A stretch of DNA of 64,000 nt. Origin: Zymoseptoria tritici IPO323 (Eukaryota; Ascomycota; Dothideomycetes; Mycosphaerellales; Mycosphaerellaceae). How positions within the stretch are numbered: the stretch's first letter is position 1; every line of letters begins with the position of its first letter. A program made the position numbers and the translations under genes. Positions 54,932-64,000 of this stretch are shown in pieces. The notes under the pieces were generated by a model, which worked only from the letters and a program-made list of their open reading frames with translations, searched no databases and was not told where the DNA came from. Location: positions 2,728,001 through 2,792,000 of the forward strand of contig NC_018216.1 of NCBI RefSeq assembly GCF_000219625.1, given 5' to 3'.

Positions 54932-57900
54932 TCAACGGCCTCTCCCACTGAAACTGCTGCCTCTCACGACACACTCCCACTGCCAAACATTCCCCTCCTC
55001 ATCGCCCGTGTACACCGCCTTCGCAACAGGCAACACACTCGTGATCCCAGCCGGAACCCTCATCACCCTCATTTCGCTCTCCACGTACTGCATGCGCTTG
55101 ACCAGCTGCAGGTACCAGGTTCCATCGCTCAGATTGGTCAAGTTCCACACGTTGGTGATACCATGCGAGTGACCCGTAAAGATCAGCTCGCGAGCGAGGT
55201 ATTCGTTGCCAGCGCCTTCGTAGAAGGCAGCGCACAGTATCTCCTCATCCTCGCGCTCGCAAAGACGTTGTGAGACGAGGAGGTGGCCATTGAGGGTGTA
55301 CAGGAGAGCGTAGGAGCCGCGACAGAGGAGAATGTGGCCGCTCACGTTGCTGATTCGAGCAGCTTGGACAGGTGGTCCGCCAGCGGGAAGGAGAATGCGG
55401 ATGCAGTCCTGCCGGTTGAGACCCCATAGGAGGACCTGACCATCAGCAGAGACGGAGAGGAGCGTGCTGAAAACACGACTGGCAGCGAGGACGGTGATGG
55501 GCGTGCGATGGCCGAAGAGATGGGTTCTTGGGATGAGGTCGATGCTGTCTCTCGAGGCTGCGACCTTCCAGACTCCGATTGTGCAATCTTCTCCGCCAGT
55601 GATGAGCGTCTTGCTATCGACAAAGGTCGCGGTTGTGATCGGGCCGACATGTGTGTTCTCGTATAGCCCTAGGAGACGATTCGTGCGCTTGGAGAAGAAG
55701 CGTATGCTGTTGTCTGGGAATCCCCACTGCATATACCGAGTACAATCGGGGAGCAAATTGAGTTTGCACGGCCCTGTCGCAAGGAGTCTATCATCTGCGG
55801 ACTGCACACCGGAGGAGATGAAATTGAGATCGGCCACTCGCTCGTGGATGTCGTACGTCGTGTCGGGCAGTCTCGTCAGCGTCTCGGCCAAGACATCCAG
55901 CTTCGGCTCAACATCCCTATCTGCCTCTCGGTACGGATGGCCCTTCAGGAATACTTGATTCGGAGTCTGGCCAAAGGAGTGGATGATGCCAATGCTCGCC
56001 AAACGCTCGACATGATCATCGATCTTGTCAAGATCTTTCGCGCCGCCGTATGACAGGTGCTGGAAAACATTCGTGGCTTCGACGGCGGCCTCTCCTCTCT
56101 GCTTATACCCAAAGACGAGGTCAATCCACTCGTGCAGATGCTGACTGACATATTCGCTTTCAAGAGCTTCGCGATGCTTATTGATGAATATATGCGGATC
56201 GCCTTTTGCCCATTTTGGAAGATGGACATTGTTGACAGCTTCACCGCTGACTTGCTTGCTGCCAAACTCGTATCCGTTGACGTTGGTGAGGAACTCAGGG
56301 AGGTAGAAGAACTCGGGAGTCAGCTCGCGGACATCGGTCATGTTATCTCTTGACGCTGATTGCCATGCCCGCTCAATGGAATCGAACAAACGATCTGCGT
56401 GGTCGAAGGATCCTCCTTGTAGCAGCAGGTATGATTGCACAAACGGCTGCAAGCGGATGAGATATGAGCTGACGATCATGGCAGAGGAGTAGTGTGTGCC
56501 GTAGTGAAAGGGCGGAGCATTGTGGTCGCCCATCTCAGCAAACTGCTTGAAGCGGTCTTTGTACTCAGCCTCTCTCGTCGGCGTTTGGCATCCCATCGGC
56601 TTCGAGAAGTTGCGGAACGTTTTCGGATTGTCCAAATTGAGCTCCTCGCTCGTATAATCGGCCAGAACCCACGGGAAGATGGGATACTGCGTCAAATCAT
56701 TGAAGGTGCGACCGGCCATCGTATTCACAAGCATCAAATACTGGAAGTTCGACATTTCTCCACGTTGCCATCTCTTTGTCGCAGCATGTGTCGGTCCAGC
56801 GTTGAACAAATTGCCAAATTTGGATCCGAAGTTCTTCGGCACGTCTTCAGGTGTTCGAAGCGTGTCAAGCCGCCATGCATCCTCGCTGGCAACGGCTGAT
56901 GCACTGTGTACATGAGGAGCCCGATAGACGATCGCATTATAGAGGTCGTCCCGCGACTTCGACGACATGCATGTGAGCAAATAGCTGCGACCGTCTGTGA
57001 AGAAGACCTCGATAGCCACATCACGAAGCAGGAATCGTCGCTTTGAGATACTGAGCACTTCGGACCAGGTCCAGTTGCGAGTCTCTTGGTCGCCAACGCT
57101 ATGTCTCGACCTCGCGGCACCGACATCTTTGCCAGAGATGAGCTGCACGTATGGATCTCTCTCATCTTCCGGTGCTTGCGAGACGCTGACAATCTCGCCA
57201 TCAGATCTCTGAAAGAAGTTGTCTTGCATGTACAGGCACTTCTGTCCAACGACGAGAAGGCCTTCACAAGCCTCAAGACCGACGATTCGAGAGATGTTGT
57301 GCAATTGCTGTACCATGTCGCCCCGCTGTAGGTTCGTCATCACTTTTCGATTCTTGTCCTCGATCAGGCCGTCTTCGTCTTCTCGAGGATCGTCAACCAT
57401 CTCGAATCCGCCTTCGAGCAACTGGGAGTTGGAAACGGCATCGCTTCCTGCTCGCTCGCGGCTGGGAAACTCAGTAGAGCCATCGGTCGTGCCTGGCGGA
57501 GTGTCAGGAGTCGGATCGGCTGACACTGGTGTGTTACCGCTCTCTTCAGCAGCAAGTCGAGCGATTTGTGTGTTGATTGCCAAGCGTCCATTTGTGAGCC
57601 GCCTTGAGCTTTTCCGCTTCGGCAGAAAGGCTTCCTTCAGCTCTGAAGTATCGGCCACAACCCGCATTCGCATCCGATTGGCAGCCTCGGTCTCGTCCAA
57701 CTGCCATCGAGCAGGCTCTGTGCTTGGCTTGAGACCGCACGGCTGCCGAGCAAGTCTTTCCAGCTTATCGAACTCTCGGTACAACAGGCTCACGTTTTCC
57801 TGATGGTCCTGAATTGCTCTTTGCAGCTTCAGTCGTTCTTGAGCATGCACGTTGGACCGCCAATGATTGGTCGTCACCTCATAACGATTGATCATATCAT

Positions 57901-60900
57901 CCGCAGCGGTTTCTTCAGCGTGCCATTGTCGGAGTTTCTCCCTGCGTTTGCTGATGCGACTCTTGGTGGTTTCTTCTGAGTTGCGATTTTCGCTGTTGAC
58001 GAAGTCCTCCCAAGGCTTGCTCAGAGAGTGGTGAAAGACGGAATCGAGGATAGGCCTATTCTCATCAATCCAGCCCAAAAAGTCGTCATCGTCCATCGAG
58101 ATCAATTTCATGAATCCAGTCGAGAGGTGGCGTTGCTCGGGACCCATGGTGTTGGTCAACATTGTCGCAGTCTCGGTCGGCTTCTGTACAAGCACAATAC
58201 GCCATAGCTGGGCCGCGGCCAGCCTGACTGTCTTGACCTCGGAGACCAGCTTGTGGTACAACAAGAAACAGATCAGCTTTGTGAAGAGAGTCTCCTGGTT
58301 CTCCGGCGAGAACAAGATGGTCTGCCAATAGGTCATCTTAGCAAGGAAGTCGCCGACCTCCTTCTCATCGGCGTCTTCGTTGAGCTCAGCCAGTCTCCAT
58401 AACGTCGCCTTGAGAAACACAACACGAATTGCATTGGTCGACTGGCTGCAGAGTCGGACTGATTTGAGAGTCGCGATTTCAGGTCGCTGAAGGTGATCCA
58501 GAGTTTCGCCAGTAAACTCGAGCAGCGGCTGAGCTCCATCGATGAACCATCCTTCCGAGACAGCTTCCGCCATGTGCTGCGTGTAGCGCGCGAGGTTTGT
58601 CAAGACTTTGGTCTCAGTGAGCAGTCGCTGATGAAGGCGAAAGTGGCTGCCCAATTGCGACAATGCGTTGACAAGAATATAAGACTCAAAATAGGCTTGA
58701 TGCTCCCTGAATCCGGGCGGCACTCTCAAAAATAGTCCAATGCCGTTGAACTTGTCCTTCTCGCAGACTTGATCAATAAAGAGTGTGATCACGAGCTCCA
58801 GAAGACTCTCCACCAACGAGTTGGCCACGTTGATCTTGACAGGCGGCTGTGTGGCCTTCGGCGCCATAGGCGCACTGAATTGCCTGGGTACGGTCAACCG
58901 TTCGCCCGTGTCATTGACCATGACAAACGATGACATGCGTCTCGGCATCTCAACGCGATTCGGCGCCATTGGAGAAGGCGTTCGCCGACCTTCGTTCATC
59001 TTCAAACTGCGCACAGAAGGAGGGCGTTCGCCCAGAGAATTGGAGTGAGGTCGCATTTTGACCTCTTCGCCTTTGAAAGACAAAGCCTCGGATTGCAGCT
59101 CAGTTTCGGCGGAAAGTCGGTCGGTTCCAGCAAGGAGCGGATAAAGGATGAACAAGACTTCCTGGAGATATCTCGAGTTGACTGCAAAGTCAGCAAATGC
59201 CGGACTCCTGTCGTACAGCTCGTTCAGGAATTGTATGGCATTCTTGATGATTTTGGTTTCCGATTCGATTGGCTCATCTTCTTGGGCGACTTTCCTCAAG
59301 CCGGCTTCGAGCATAGCGAAAATAGCGGGCAGCATCTCTGGATTTGCAATGGCCAAGTCCTTGTCCACGCTGAGCATCTCGACCAAGTGAAAGGCGGAGA
59401 ACTCTTCCTCAAGCCATTCGAGAGGAATGCTGCGACCGAAGAGAGTTGCAAATGCCAGACTCCAGACAACCTTCGACCTCCAGAACGGCTTCAATCGAGA
59501 CTTGAGAGTGACGAAGCCACCAGTCCTGTCGATGAACGATGACTTGAACTCCGATCCAAGAACTGACATAGATTTGCATATGATACTCAAGGTGATCTCG
59601 ATAATGCGGACATCGTTTTCTGCCAGCAGGTGAAGAAGCCATCGACTTGGCAGCGCGCGGCTGAAACGTCGAACAGTGATGACTGTGCGATCCTCGTTCA
59701 GCACGTCTGCGAGCAGTCTCAGAACAAGTACGCCAAGTTCGTACTTTGGCAACACTGCCTTGACTTGTTGCGGGCCGCCACCTGGAGTTGTTGGTCGGGG
59801 GCTGCGGGCACTCTTAGTCACCGAGCCGACTCTGGACCGACGACTGACCGCACGACTCAATGTCCGCGTAGGGGCAATCGGCATGGCTCGATCGTCATGA
59901 AGGGCGTATGCAACGAACATGGCCAAGTCACGGTAGAAGCCGTGGGACGAACCGGGTCCGAGGAGTGTCTTCAGAGCCACCATCATCAGCTTTGCAGATT
60001 GTTCGCTGATATCTTCAGCTTTTAGTGCCTCCACTAGCCTCTTGATGATCCGCATTCTGATGAAACGCTTCTGGTTGAAGGCAAAATTCCTGTTCCCCGT
60101 GATGAAGGCAGTAAACTGCGTCCAGTAGAGTGTCTGTGTCTCCATGTCGCTCCTCCGCCAGGTGTCAAAGTCCACCACAAGGATGCGGTATGCGATCGGG
60201 TTGATCAATAGGGACTCATCTGGCCTGGATTTGTCGTATCCTACGAAGCGTAGGACAAGTTCAAGTAGCTCCAGTGGAAGCGATTGTCGGTCCTCGAGGC
60301 TCAACATAGTAGCTGGGCGGCGTGTCGACAGTTGAGGACCCGACCCGACCTCAAGTCCAAGCTTTTCGCGAATCAAAACCGCTAGTAAGCTGAACCCGTG
60401 TCCCTTCTCCATGGCTTCACTCACGCGCCAGCTGTCTTGCACGCTTTCAAAGAAAATCTCAACAGATTGCAGAAAGGTCTTCTTCGAATTGGCAGTCTCT
60501 AGCTGCTGGAGGAGCACTGGAACGGCGCCGTAAAATCGCCAAGTCGCATCGTCGAGAGGCTGAGGAACGATGACTGCCGGATCACCGAACATCAATCCAG
60601 TGCCGAAGGATCGACCAATCGCCTCGTTCAGTCCAGGAACTGCTGTGTTGATGGCAATTACGCGAGCGTGTTGTGTTAGCTGCTGATACTTGGACATTGC
60701 GTTCCTGTCGAGTTCGTGCTTGGCGCCATTCGCACGATTCCGATCCTCTGCTGCAGCAAATTCGATCACGGCGGACGGATCGATGGCTAGAATCAGGCGA
60801 GATTCTGACACGACTTCGCTGCCTCTACCTTCGGTAGCTGCAATGATATCGGACTTGTCATTCTTCTCTGGGTGCAGAGTTTCGTTGTACTTGTTGAGTT

Positions 60901-62467
60901 CAGCGGAGGCGCGGTAAGTAAGCAGTGAGCCAAGACAGTCTTGAAGATTGCCACGATATCGCGGGCCCAGTCTAAATGAGACTGCAACGAACTCATCCGT
61001 CAGAGGCACGTGGTAGACGTGTGCATTCGCCAGAGACCATCTCGTGTGCACTGCGTTCGGAACAGGATCCATTGCAACGCTTCGCGGCGTGCCAAAGAAG
61101 CCTTGAATGGGTGTTGGACGCGGTGGCGCAGATTGGGATCTCTGCTTTTCATGGACCACACCGGCCACATCCGGATAATTGCACTTTCGCTGCTCCGCGA
61201 AGACGCCATCCACGAACAGCGAAGCGACACTCTGGCTTGGATTTGACGGGTTTCTTCGTTGTACCAAGGTCATGTGGTACCACTGCGAGCTTTTGAACTG
61301 AGTCGACTTGAAGCGGACGCTGGGGTTTGGGGCGTTCACGGAGGTCTGCAGAATCAATTGGTGGCTGTCCTTCTCCAGGTACATCAGGATGAAGCATGTC
61401 TTTGGCACATCGTAAGCCCCGAAAAGCGTCGTATGTGACTTCGAGTCATACTTGTCGATCCTGATCCATGCCGATATACTGTACCCAGTCTGTGGAGGGA
61501 AGTTACGAATGCTCGGTACCTCAATTGATGAGAAACCACGAGGTTGCAGATCAAACTGTATGAAAGCAGGCTGTTTTGAATCACGCATCAGCCGGAGAAG
61601 AGTGTCTCGACCAGCGCCATCTTCGGATGCTCGTTGGAAGACGAGCGAGACATCGTCGAGTTCGTTCAAGCCGAATCGACCCAAAGCAAGGGTGAGATCC
61701 TGCAAGGATCCTACCGCTGAGGTCGGAAGAGCTGATGTAGGAGCGATTCTCAGTACGTCGGAGAGGATCGATGTATTCCAAAGCGCGATCAGGCACCGTG
61801 TGTCGTCTTTCGTCAGTGTTGTCATAAATTCGATCACCCGTACCGCGCTTGCGACGTTGGCTTCATCTGCTCCAGAATATCTCTCCACGACTCGAAGCGC
61901 AAGTCGTAATGCAGTCGCGCATCCATTTGGATACACAATGCAACCAGTCTGAGCATTTGCAAGATCAAAGTGGACTCGGCCGAGGGCGAACGCGATCAAA
62001 GCATCATACAGACTGGCACTGCTTCGCTTCTGATCCTCATTTCGCACTTGATGAATCTGCTCGAGACTTTCTTCTAGCGCGCCCCATCCATCGACTCGAT
62101 GAAAGTATCGCTCATTGCCGGAATCGTGGAGAGCCTCGGAAAGGAGCTGGAGTATGCTGCTGATAAGACCGATGACTTCTTCATACGACCATGTGTCATT
62201 TCGAAGGTCATCTGCTCGAAGAATCTCGAGTACTCGTTCAAATCCGTGACCACGCCGGAATGTGTCTTGCGAGGCCGAATGTGATGCCAGTTCCTGCTGT
62301 AATTTTTGTGCGATATCTGATAGGCGTGACAGTTCGTCCTCGACAGAAGGACCATGATGAAGAGAAAACCGACGAATGTAGCCAGCTGTGGTTGAAGCCT
62401 GCTCGTCGGGACTCAGACCTTTGGAATTTCTGCGATGTCGAGTGGGCAAAGCCACGCGCATGGCCAT
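54932..62467 (-). CDS. BPH1: BEACH-domain / WD40 protein (Bph1/Lvs/beige type), 2511 aa, single exon
   Basis: A single uninterrupted 7.5-kb frame from the ATG at 62467 to the TGA at 54932. Order: N-terminal armadillo-like helical part; a concanavalin-A-like lectin domain at about residues 310-425 (GYSISAWIRIDKYD, LFVDGVFAEQ); long helical middle; a PH-like domain from about 1700 (GLLVVGQKCLYMQDNFF, LLRDVAIEVFF); the BEACH domain from about 1900 to 2140 (WQRGEMSNFQYLML, GRTFNDLTQYPIFPWVL, PPFHYGTHYSSAM, LPKWAKGDPHIFI); then WD40 repeats from about 2260 to the end (TLITGGEDCTIGVWK, LLSVSADGQVLLWG). BEACH proteins act in membrane traffic and lysosome/vacuole-related vesicle fusion; yeast Bph1 affects cell-wall and protein sorting. 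Length and order match. The lack of introns is notable. Confidence 0.95.
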   Translation of the reverse strand: MAMRVALPTRHRRNSKGLSPDEQASTTAGYIRRFSLHHGPSVEDELSRLSDIAQKLQQELASHSASQDTFRRGHGFERVLEILRADDLRNDTWSYEEVIGLISSILQLLSEALHDSGNERYFHRVDGWGALEESLEQIHQVRNEDQKRSSASLYDALIAFALGRVHFDLANAQTGCIVYPNGCATALRLALRVVERYSGADEANVASAVRVIEFMTTLTKDDTRCLIALWNTSILSDVLRIAPTSALPTSAVGSLQDLTLALGRFGLNELDDVSLVFQRASEDGAGRDTLLRLMRDSKQPAFIQFDLQPRGFSSIEVPSIRNFPPQTGYSISAWIRIDKYDSKSHTTLFGAYDVPKTCFILMYLEKDSHQLILQTSVNAPNPSVRFKSTQFKSSQWYHMTLVQRRNPSNPSQSVASLFVDGVFAEQRKCNYPDVAGVVHEKQRSQSAPPRPTPIQGFFGTPRSVAMDPVPNAVHTRWSLANAHVYHVPLTDEFVAVSFRLGPRYRGNLQDCLGSLLTYRASAELNKYNETLHPEKNDKSDIIAATEGRGSEVVSESRLILAIDPSAVIEFAAAEDRNRANGAKHELDRNAMSKYQQLTQHARVIAINTAVPGLNEAIGRSFGTGLMFGDPAVIVPQPLDDATWRFYGAVPVLLQQLETANSKKTFLQSVEIFFESVQDSWRVSEAMEKGHGFSLLAVLIREKLGLEVGSGPQLSTRRPATMLSLEDRQSLPLELLELVLRFVGYDKSRPDESLLINPIAYRILVVDFDTWRRSDMETQTLYWTQFTAFITGNRNFAFNQKRFIRMRIIKRLVEALKAEDISEQSAKLMMVALKTLLGPGSSHGFYRDLAMFVAYALHDDRAMPIAPTRTLSRAVSRRSRVGSVTKSARSPRPTTPGGGPQQVKAVLPKYELGVLVLRLLADVLNEDRTVITVRRFSRALPSRWLLHLLAENDVRIIEITLSIICKSMSVLGSEFKSSFIDRTGGFVTLKSRLKPFWRSKVVWSLAFATLFGRSIPLEWLEEEFSAFHLVEMLSVDKDLAIANPEMLPAIFAMLEAGLRKVAQEDEPIESETKIIKNAIQFLNELYDRSPAFADFAVNSRYLQEVLFILYPLLAGTDRLSAETELQSEALSFKGEEVKMRPHSNSLGERPPSVRSLKMNEGRRTPSPMAPNRVEMPRRMSSFVMVNDTGERLTVPRQFSAPMAPKATQPPVKINVANSLVESLLELVITLFIDQVCEKDKFNGIGLFLRVPPGFREHQAYFESYILVNALSQLGSHFRLHQRLLTETKVLTNLARYTQHMAEAVSEGWFIDGAQPLLEFTGETLDHLQRPEIATLKSVRLCSQSTNAIRVVFLKATLWRLAELNEDADEKEVGDFLAKMTYWQTILFSPENQETLFTKLICFLLYHKLVSEVKTVRLAAAQLWRIVLVQKPTETATMLTNTMGPEQRHLSTGFMKLISMDDDDFLGWIDENRPILDSVFHHSLSKPWEDFVNSENRNSEETTKSRISKRREKLRQWHAEETAADDMINRYEVTTNHWRSNVHAQERLKLQRAIQDHQENVSLLYREFDKLERLARQPCGLKPSTEPARWQLDETEAANRMRMRVVADTSELKEAFLPKRKSSRRLTNGRLAINTQIARLAAEESGNTPVSADPTPDTPPGTTDGSTEFPSRERAGSDAVSNSQLLEGGFEMVDDPREDEDGLIEDKNRKVMTNLQRGDMVQQLHNISRIVGLEACEGLLVVGQKCLYMQDNFFQRSDGEIVSVSQAPEDERDPYVQLISGKDVGAARSRHSVGDQETRNWTWSEVLSISKRRFLLRDVAIEVFFTDGRSYLLTCMSSKSRDDLYNAIVYRAPHVHSASAVASEDAWRLDTLRTPEDVPKNFGSKFGNLFNAGPTHAATKRWQRGEMSNFQYLMLVNTMAGRTFNDLTQYPIFPWVLADYTSEELNLDNPKTFRNFSKPMGCQTPTREAEYKDRFKQFAEMGDHNAPPFHYGTHYSSAMIVSSYLIRLQPFVQSYLLLQGGSFDHADRLFDSIERAWQSASRDNMTDVRELTPEFFYLPEFLTNVNGYEFGSKQVSGEAVNNVHLPKWAKGDPHIFINKHREALESEYVSQHLHEWIDLVFGYKQRGEAAVEATNVFQHLSYGGAKDLDKIDDHVERLASIGIIHSFGQTPNQVFLKGHPYREADRDVEPKLDVLAETLTRLPDTTYDIHERVADLNFISSGVQSADDRLLATGPCKLNLLPDCTRYMQWGFPDNSIRFFSKRTNRLLGLYENTHVGPITTATFVDSKTLITGGEDCTIGVWKVAASRDSIDLIPRTHLFGHRTPITVLAASRVFSTLLSVSADGQVLLWGLNRQDCIRILLPAGGPPVQAARISNVSGHILLCRGSYALLYTLNGHLLVSQRLCEREDEEILCAAFYEGAGNEYLARELIFTGHSHGITNVWNLTNLSDGTWYLQLVKRMQYVESEMRVMRVPAGITSVLPVAKAVYTGDEEGNVWQWECVVRGSSFSGRGR

Positions 62468-63283
62468 GCTTTGGCGGTCTTAGGTCGTAGCGACCCTCGA
62501 ATCGATATTACGCGGCTCGCTCATTCTGGTACGGGTCGGAGCATTGAACCATGCGCTGAAGGAAGTGCCTCGTGTGTATCGGTATCCTTGGTCGAGTCGT
62601 CGTCACGTTGTCTGATAGTCCTCGAGATTCGGTTTAGCAAACTTGGAGTTGATGTCGAGGTGAATGTGTTGTAGAAAGCACCTCAGGTCTTGGCAGGTCT
62701 ATTCCTGGAGAGATCGTGCTTCAGCAGCGGAGGATGGCGGAAGGAATCGATGGAGTGAGTGGTCACGACGGTTTGTTGGCAGGGACGTGTCCGTGTCCGT
62801 TGTTGCCGGTCATCCATACCACAGGACAGGGAGTGATCCGGTGCTCTCTGTTTCAGGTACCACACACAGAACGATCAGATGCCTGTCAGAAATGCGTGCA
62901 GTAAGGTAGCAGTAGACTCGTCTCGTGTATCGTATCGGATCGGAGGTATCGCTGTGGCTGGGGAGAGGGAGCTCGGGCTTTCCGTGGCGCACCAGTTTTG
63001 AAGCTCACAGCTGGAAGCGGAGGAAATGTCTCCACTCGCCTCGAAACGGAGCCAATTGGAGAGGATGACGACGCTGTCGCCTGACACACCTGACCTGACC
63101 TTATCGCCGCTCCCACCTCAATCCGAGCTAGTTCTAAGCTCCCCGTCGACCTGAGCTCATCCTCGTCCTCCTCGTCCTCCTCCTCCTCTACATCAACTCA
63201 ACCTCTGCATCTCCAACTCTCCATCAGTCTCGCCATCGCATCGTCCTCTACTCGCTACAGCTTCACCTTCAATCCTCGCCATC
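62468..63283. other. Divergent intergenic region with pyrimidine-rich promoter of the subtilase
   Basis: About 0.8 kb between the BEACH gene (minus start) and the protease (plus start). From about 63157 to 63240 the plus strand is strongly pyrimidine-rich (runs of ctcctcgtcctcctcc), a common feature just upstream of highly expressed fungal genes. No other element is recognised. Confidence 0.55.
63157..63240 (+). promoter_or_regulatory. CT-rich tract upstream of the protease start
   Basis: A long C/T-dominated stretch ends about 40 bases before the ATG at 63284. Pyrimidine tracts of this kind often mark transcription start regions of strongly expressed filamentous-fungal genes. The start site itself is not determined. 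Confidence 0.45.

Positions 63284-64000
<717 letters not shown>

Overview
The window is nuclear DNA of a filamentous ascomycete (Pezizomycotina), most likely a Dothideomycete of the Mycosphaerellales/Capnodiales kind. Reasons: many short spliceosomal introns (mostly 42-65 nt) with GTRNGY-like donors and CTRAY-like branch points, and a gene set of fungal type: Ayg1-type hydrolase, ascomycete laccase, Zn2Cys6 factor, Hol1- and Dal5-type transporters, GPI-anchored S10 carboxypeptidase, small secreted cysteine-containing proteins. The species assignment is inference. No rRNA, tRNA, CRISPR array, plasmid-type origin or intact transposon was seen. Gene models were built by hand from reading frames and splice signals, and each final model was checked for total frame.

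Layout. 1-5.8 kb: 3' part of a GPI-anchored serine carboxypeptidase, a small secreted protein visible only after splicing, and a 10-exon GH3 beta-glucosidase. 5.8-9.6 kb: a gene-poor stretch holding the 3' exons of an intron-rich minus-strand gene of unknown function. 9.6-20.7 kb: Ayg1-like hydrolase, secreted GMC oxidoreductase, Ser/Thr-rich secreted protein and laccase, an extracellular or pigment-like oxidative set separated by gene-free DNA. 21-24.7 kb: a Zn2Cys6 protein with a C-terminal zinc cluster and a Ppn2-like polyphosphatase. 24.7-28.7 kb: mostly non-coding, with a possible decayed membrane-protein gene and a 55-residue cysteine-rich secreted protein behind a bZIP-type palindrome.

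28.7-43.9 kb: a RING protein with GM/RGG/RS-rich tail, an HSL-type alpha/beta hydrolase, a second large RING protein, a 248-residue protein of unknown function and mitoribosomal mL46. 45.3-54.8 kb: a Dal5/Tna1-type MFS carrier, a short-chain dehydrogenase, an Slc1-type acyltransferase, mitoribosomal mS45 and a Hol1-type MFS carrier. 54.9-62.5 kb: a single 7.5-kb exon encoding a BEACH/WD40 protein. 63.3 kb to the end: 5' part of a vacuolar subtilisin-like protease.

Most of this is ordinary core and accessory fungal content. The parts that deserve a second look are the two small secreted proteins, the hidden intron-rich gene near 7.2-8 kb, the pigment-like trio, the Zn2Cys6 protein with an extra N-terminal Cys/His module, and a set of 60-63 nt introns that stay open in frame and so are invisible to an ORF-only reading.
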